Source: Flavobacterium sp.
GTDB lineage: Bacteria > Bacteroidota > Bacteroidia > Flavobacteriales > Flavobacteriaceae
Length of the DNA: 7,983 nucleotides
NCBI GenBank assembly: GCA_004296145.1
Contig: SEBM01000161.1
Coordinates: 1-7,983, forward strand
Reading direction: 5' to 3'
The notes beneath the pieces were generated by a model. That model made no database searches, was not told the origin of the DNA, and saw nothing but the letters and a program-made list of their open reading frames with translations. A program made the translations under genes and the position numbers. Positions 5,234-7,983 of the stretch are shown here, in pieces (the first letter of the stretch is position 1; each line of letters opens with the position of its first letter).

Positions 5234-5875
5234 TTAATTTTTATCTTCTAATAAAGGAACAAACCTAAATTCTCCAAACTCATGTTTTTCAAATTGGGTT
5301 TCGTTTTTACGAATTAATAACGTCATTATCTGAATATCTTCACCTAACGGAATAACCAGCCTTCCTCCTATTTTTAACTGTGCCATTAACGGCTGCGGAA
5401 TAAACGGAGCACCTGCAGTAACTATAATACTGTCAAAAGGAGCAAAATTTGGCAACCCTTTATAACCATCTCCAAACGAAAGATGTTTGGGTCTGATATT
5501 TAATTTCGGAAATAAAACCGAAGTTGTTTTAAACAATTCCTTTTGCCTTTCAACACTAAATACTTTAGCGCCAAGCATACACAAAACGGCAGTTTGATAA
5601 CCAGAACCCGTACCAATTTCTAGGATTTTATGTTCTTTCTGAACCTCTAATAACTGAGATTGAAATGCAACCGTATAAGGCTGCGAAATAGTTTGTCCTG
5701 CCCCAATCGGAAATGCTTTGTCCTGATAAGCATAATCTTCAAAACTCGAATTCAGAAAAAGATGCCTTGGAATTTTTTTTATTGCCTCCAAAACAGCTCT
5801 GTCAGTAATCCCTTTTTGTTCTAAAGTGCTTACTAATTGATTACGCAGTCCTTGATGTTTGGCAGTATCTTTCAA
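5234..5875 (-). CDS. pcm: Protein-L-isoaspartate(D-aspartate) O-methyltransferase
   Basis: This enzyme uses S-adenosylmethionine to methylate isoaspartyl residues that form spontaneously in ageing proteins, allowing repair back to aspartate in the cytoplasm. The 213-residue length is normal. Motifs in order are: RHLFL (residues 37-41); FPIGAGQTISQPY (residues 55-67), the PCMT-specific region; the SAM-binding motif I ILEIGTGSGYQT (residues 84-95); SVERQKEL (residues 107-114) with the acidic residue for the SAM ribose; GDGYKG (residues 135-140); IIVTAGAP (residues 150-157); and GGRLVIPLG (residues 170-178). The start is a TTG at 5875: an in-frame TAA lies five codons upstream (5888-5890) and no ATG lies between, so only TTG or ATT could serve. 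A well-formed divergent promoter lies just upstream, and the gene ends in a strong hairpin. Confidence 0.95.
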   Translation of the reverse strand: MKDTAKHQGLRNQLVSTLEQKGITDRAVLEAIKKIPRHLFLNSSFEDYAYQDKAFPIGAGQTISQPYTVAFQSQLLEVQKEHKILEIGTGSGYQTAVLCMLGAKVFSVERQKELFKTTSVLFPKLNIRPKHLSFGDGYKGLPNFAPFDSIIVTAGAPFIPQPLMAQLKIGGRLVIPLGEDIQIMTLLIRKNETQFEKHEFGEFRFVPLLEDKN

Positions 5876-5887
5876 AATGGGTAGGTT

Positions 5888-5905
5888 TTATTTTTGCAAA
5901 AATAA
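5888..5905. promoter_or_regulatory. 18-bp perfect palindrome containing back-to-back -7 elements
   Basis: TTATTTTTGCAAAAATAA is its own reverse complement. It places TATTTTTG on the plus strand (5889-5896) directly next to TATTTTTG on the minus strand (5897-5904), so both directions carry a full TAnnTTTG match. The minus copy is the pcm -7 element. The plus copy would read toward the oxidoreductase gene with a long leader. Confidence 0.5.
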
Positions 5906-5926
5906 GAAACTAAAAAGGAAATCAAA
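5897..5926 (-). promoter_or_regulatory. Promoter of pcm
   Basis: Read on the minus strand, TTTG (5926-5923) is followed after 18 bases by TATTTTTG (5904-5897). Both elements and the spacing match the Bacteroidota sigma-factor consensus. Transcription near 5892 would give a leader of about 17 bases before the TTG start. This is the best-formed promoter in the window. Confidence 0.7.
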
Positions 5927-5994
5927 TATTGATTTTAAATTATTAAATCGCTAAATCTTTGTTCCATTCATTTTCACTTTCGACAAATAAATTA

Positions 5995-6002
5995 TATTTT
6001 TG
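5995..6002 (+). promoter_or_regulatory. -7 promoter element of the Gfo/Idh/MocA gene
   Basis: TATTTTTG matches TAnnTTTG, with a partial -33 match TTTTC (5971-5975) 19 bases upstream. Transcription near 6006 leaves a leader of about a dozen bases before the ATG at 6019. It lies inside the frame extension that begins at TTG 5959, arguing against that longer start. Confidence 0.55.
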
Positions 6003-6018
6003 TTTAAAATACATTCTC

Positions 6019-6984
6019 ATGTTAAAAGTAGGAGTTTTAGGTGCTGGTCATCTTGGTAAAATACATTTACGCTTATTACAACAATCTGACAAGTACGAAT
6101 TAGTTGGATTTTACGACGAAAATCAGGAAAATGCCGAAAGAATTTCAAAAGAATTTGGCTATAAAAACTTCAGTACAATTGCAAAATTAATTCACGCTGT
6201 CGATGTTATCGATATCGTAACTCCAACACTTTCGCACTATAAATGTGCAAAAGTGGCAATCAAATCAGGAAAACATATTTTTATAGAAAAACCAATCGCG
6301 AACACTGTTGAAGAAGCTGAAGAAATTATTGCTTTGGCAAAAGAATACAATGTAAAAGGTCAGGTTGGTCACGTTGAGCGTTTTAACCCGGCTTTTATCG
6401 CTACAAAAAATATGATCGAAAATCCGATGTTTATAGAAACACATCGTTTGGCCGAATTTAATCCGCGTGGGACTGATGTTCCTGTGGTTCTGGATTTAAT
6501 GATTCATGATATTGATGCAATTCTTAGTGTTGTTAAATCGAAAGTCAAAAACATCAATGCAAGTGGGGTTTCTGTTATCAGTGAAACTCCGGATATTGCA
6601 AATGCCCGAATCGAATTCGAAAACGGCTGTGTTGCCAATTTAACTGCCAGTAGAATTTCTTTGAAAAACATGCGTAAATCACGTTTTTTTCAAAAAGACG
6701 CCTACATTTCAGTTGATTTTCTGGAGAAAAAATGCGAAGTTGTCCGTATGAAAGATGCGCCGGAAGTTCCTGGAGATTTTGATATGATCCTGCAAAATGC
6801 CGAAGGTGTTAAAAAACAAATCTACTTTACAAATCCCGATGTTGAACAAAACAATGCCATTCTGGATGAATTAGAATCGTTTGCCAATGCAATCAAAACA
6901 GACACAACTCCTGTTGTAACACTTGAACAAGCTACAGATGCATTGCGTGTAGCATATCAGATTATTGATTGCTTCAAAAAATAA
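6019..6984 (+). CDS. Gfo/Idh/MocA-family NAD(P)-dependent oxidoreductase
   Basis: This is a 321-residue sugar-type dehydrogenase with an N-terminal Rossmann fold and a C-terminal alpha/beta substrate domain. Visible motifs are the dinucleotide loop GVLGAGHLGKIH (residues 5-16), the conserved FIEKPIA (residues 88-94) with the EKP lysine, VGHVERFNPA (residues 116-125), and DLMIHDID (residues 159-166) with the probable catalytic His163. It ends with a standard ALRVAYQIIDC helix. The GHVERFNPA and SRIS...RKSRFFQKDAYISVD patterns recall the branch that includes UDP-GlcNAc 3-dehydrogenases acting in lipid A or cell-surface sugar synthesis. That substrate is a low-confidence guess. The ATG at 6019 is chosen because it begins MLKVGVLGAG as in the family; a TTG 20 codons upstream would place a promoter element in the coding frame. 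The following hbd-type gene, 90 bases on, may be co-transcribed. Confidence 0.9.
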   Translation: MLKVGVLGAGHLGKIHLRLLQQSDKYELVGFYDENQENAERISKEFGYKNFSTIAKLIHAVDVIDIVTPTLSHYKCAKVAIKSGKHIFIEKPIANTVEEAEEIIALAKEYNVKGQVGHVERFNPAFIATKNMIENPMFIETHRLAEFNPRGTDVPVVLDLMIHDIDAILSVVKSKVKNINASGVSVISETPDIANARIEFENGCVANLTASRISLKNMRKSRFFQKDAYISVDFLEKKCEVVRMKDAPEVPGDFDMILQNAEGVKKQIYFTNPDVEQNNAILDELESFANAIKTDTTPVVTLEQATDALRVAYQIIDCFKK

Positions 6985-7006
6985 ATAAAAACATAACTTA
7001 TATTTT

Positions 7007-7047
7007 TTAAGGTTTAAAGCTGGCAGAAAAGCCTCTTTAAACCTTAA
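7007..7047 (+). repeat. 13-bp inverted repeat (hairpin) between the oxidoreductase and hbd
   Basis: TTAAGGTTTAAAG (7007-7019) pairs perfectly with CTTTAAACCTTAA (7035-7047). Inside it, GGC (7022-7024) pairs with GCC (7031-7033) around an AGAAAA loop. The stem is followed on the plus strand by CTTTTAA, a short T-tract, so it could be a weak terminator. It could also be an mRNA-stabilising or repeat-type element in the intercistronic region. No TAnnTTTG element follows it before the hbd start at 7075. Confidence 0.7.
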
Positions 7048-7074
7048 CTTTTAAAAACAAAATACCTAAATTAA

Positions 7075-7962
7075 ATGAAAACTATAGCTGTAATTGGAGC
7101 AGGAACAATGGGTAACGGAATCGCACACACTTTTGCACAAAGTGGATTTACCGTAAAACTAATAGACGTTTCAGAAAAATCATTAGATAAAGGAATGGCA
7201 ACTATTGCCGCAAACCTTGACAGAATGTTATCTAAAGGAACAATCACTCAGGACGACGTTGCAAAAACAATCACCAATATTATTACTTATACCGATATAA
7301 AAGACGGTGTTGTAGGTGTTGATTTAGTTGTTGAAGCTGCTACAGAAAATTTAGAATTGAAACTAAATATTTTCAAGCAATTGAACGAAGCCTGTTCACA
7401 CAATACAATTTTAGCAACAAACACTTCTTCTATTTCAATTACTCAAATTGGTTCTGTTGTTGCTCATCCGGAACGCGTTATCGGAATGCATTTTATGAAT
7501 CCGGTGCCAATAATGAAATTAGTTGAGATCATTCGTGGCTATAACACCAGCGATGAAGTAACAAAAATTATCATGGATTTATCTGAAAAATTAGGTAAAA
7601 CTCCTGTTGAAGTAAACGATTATCCAGGTTTTGTTGCAAACAGAATTTTAATGCCTATGCTAAATGAGGCAATTGAAACGTTATACAATAAAGTAGCAGG
7701 TGTTTATGAAATTGATACAGTAATGAAATTAGGAATGGGACACCCAATGGGACCGCTTCAATTGGCTGATTTTATTGGACTTGACGTTTGTCTGGCAATC
7801 CTAAATGTGATGTACGACGGATTTAAAAATCCAAAATATGCTCCTTGCCCACTTTTAGTAAACATGGTTCGCGCAGGAAAATTGGGAGTTAAATCTGGTG
7901 AAGGTTTTTATGATTATAGCGAAAGTAAAAAAGCAGAGAAAGTTTCGAAGCAGTTTGTTTAA
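7075..7962 (+). CDS. hbd: 3-hydroxybutyryl-CoA (3-hydroxyacyl-CoA) dehydrogenase
   Basis: This cytoplasmic enzyme interconverts 3-hydroxyacyl-CoA, typically 3-hydroxybutyryl-CoA, and the 3-ketoacyl-CoA using NAD(P), in fatty-acid degradation or butanoate metabolism. The 295-residue length is typical of the short monofunctional form. The N-terminal Rossmann loop is VIGAGTMGNGIA (residues 6-17). By alignment to the human mitochondrial enzyme the active-site residues are Ser118 (in NTSSI), His139 (in MHFMNPVP), Glu151 (in KLVEII) and Asn189 (in FVANRI); all are present with the family spacing. The C-terminal domain shows GHPMGPLQLADFIGLD (residues 222-237) and GKLGVKSGEGFYDY (residues 268-281). 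No enoyl-CoA hydratase domain is fused. The start at 7075 places the GAG loop where expected. No own promoter is visible, so expression may depend on the upstream oxidoreductase transcript. Confidence 0.94.
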   Translation: MKTIAVIGAGTMGNGIAHTFAQSGFTVKLIDVSEKSLDKGMATIAANLDRMLSKGTITQDDVAKTITNIITYTDIKDGVVGVDLVVEAATENLELKLNIFKQLNEACSHNTILATNTSSISITQIGSVVAHPERVIGMHFMNPVPIMKLVEIIRGYNTSDEVTKIIMDLSEKLGKTPVEVNDYPGFVANRILMPMLNEAIETLYNKVAGVYEIDTVMKLGMGHPMGPLQLADFIGLDVCLAILNVMYDGFKNPKYAPCPLLVNMVRAGKLGVKSGEGFYDYSESKKAEKVSKQFV

Positions 7963-7983
7963 TAAATTACAACAATTATAAGT

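Noticed and set aside
4156..5875. Fic plus pcm as a defence or toxin-antitoxin island
   Set aside because: The genes are convergent with separate promoters, pcm is a housekeeping repair enzyme, and no mobile or restriction genes are nearby.
5959..6018. Extended start of the Gfo/Idh/MocA gene at TTG 5959
   Set aside because: The 20-residue extension covers the -7 element at 5995-6002 and precedes the standard MxKVGVLGAG start.

Overview
The window looks like the chromosome of a Flavobacterium-like member of the Bacteroidota. It is AT-rich and densely coding. Almost no start codon has a Shine-Dalgarno sequence, and most transcription units begin just after a match to TAnnTTTG, the -7 element used by the Bacteroidota housekeeping sigma factor. 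The proteins also read as flavobacterial: small outer-membrane barrels, a lipoprotein with an LVSC lipobox, a VF530-family protein and a typical flavobacterial SmpB. There is no rRNA, tRNA, CRISPR array, insertion sequence or phage gene, and no gap between genes exceeds 150 bases.

Layout. At the left edge is the 3' part of an aldose 1-epimerase-family gene (3-554, +), followed 9 bases later by a GNAT acetyltransferase (564-1112, +). A small outer-membrane barrel protein (1248-1805, +) runs into a convergent VF530-family gene (1802-2026, -); the two stop codons share one CTAG. Behind VF530 lie a strong hairpin terminator (2051-2080) and a second barrel protein (2122-2760, -). A divergent intergenic region then leads to smpB (2899-3354, +), a Gly/Tyr/Met-rich lipoprotein (3433-4071, +) and a 349-residue fusion of an XRE-type helix-turn-helix to a Fic domain (4156-5205, +). 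Fic converges on the isoaspartyl methyltransferase pcm (5234-5875, -) across a shared terminator. Pcm is divergent from a Gfo/Idh/MocA oxidoreductase (6019-6984, +), which is followed by 3-hydroxybutyryl-CoA dehydrogenase (7075-7962, +).

Functionally this is mostly core and housekeeping material: sugar mutarotation, ribosome rescue, protein repair, fatty-acyl/butanoyl-CoA metabolism and envelope proteins. The most interesting locus is the HTH-Fic gene. It carries a complete Fic active site, an N-terminal self-inhibitory motif and a DNA-binding domain in one chain. Its promoter holds two palindromes, one between the -33 and -7 elements and one over the -7 element, which would suit autoregulation. 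I do not see an undescribed multi-gene system here. The other notable points concern start sites, shared regulatory DNA and hairpins.
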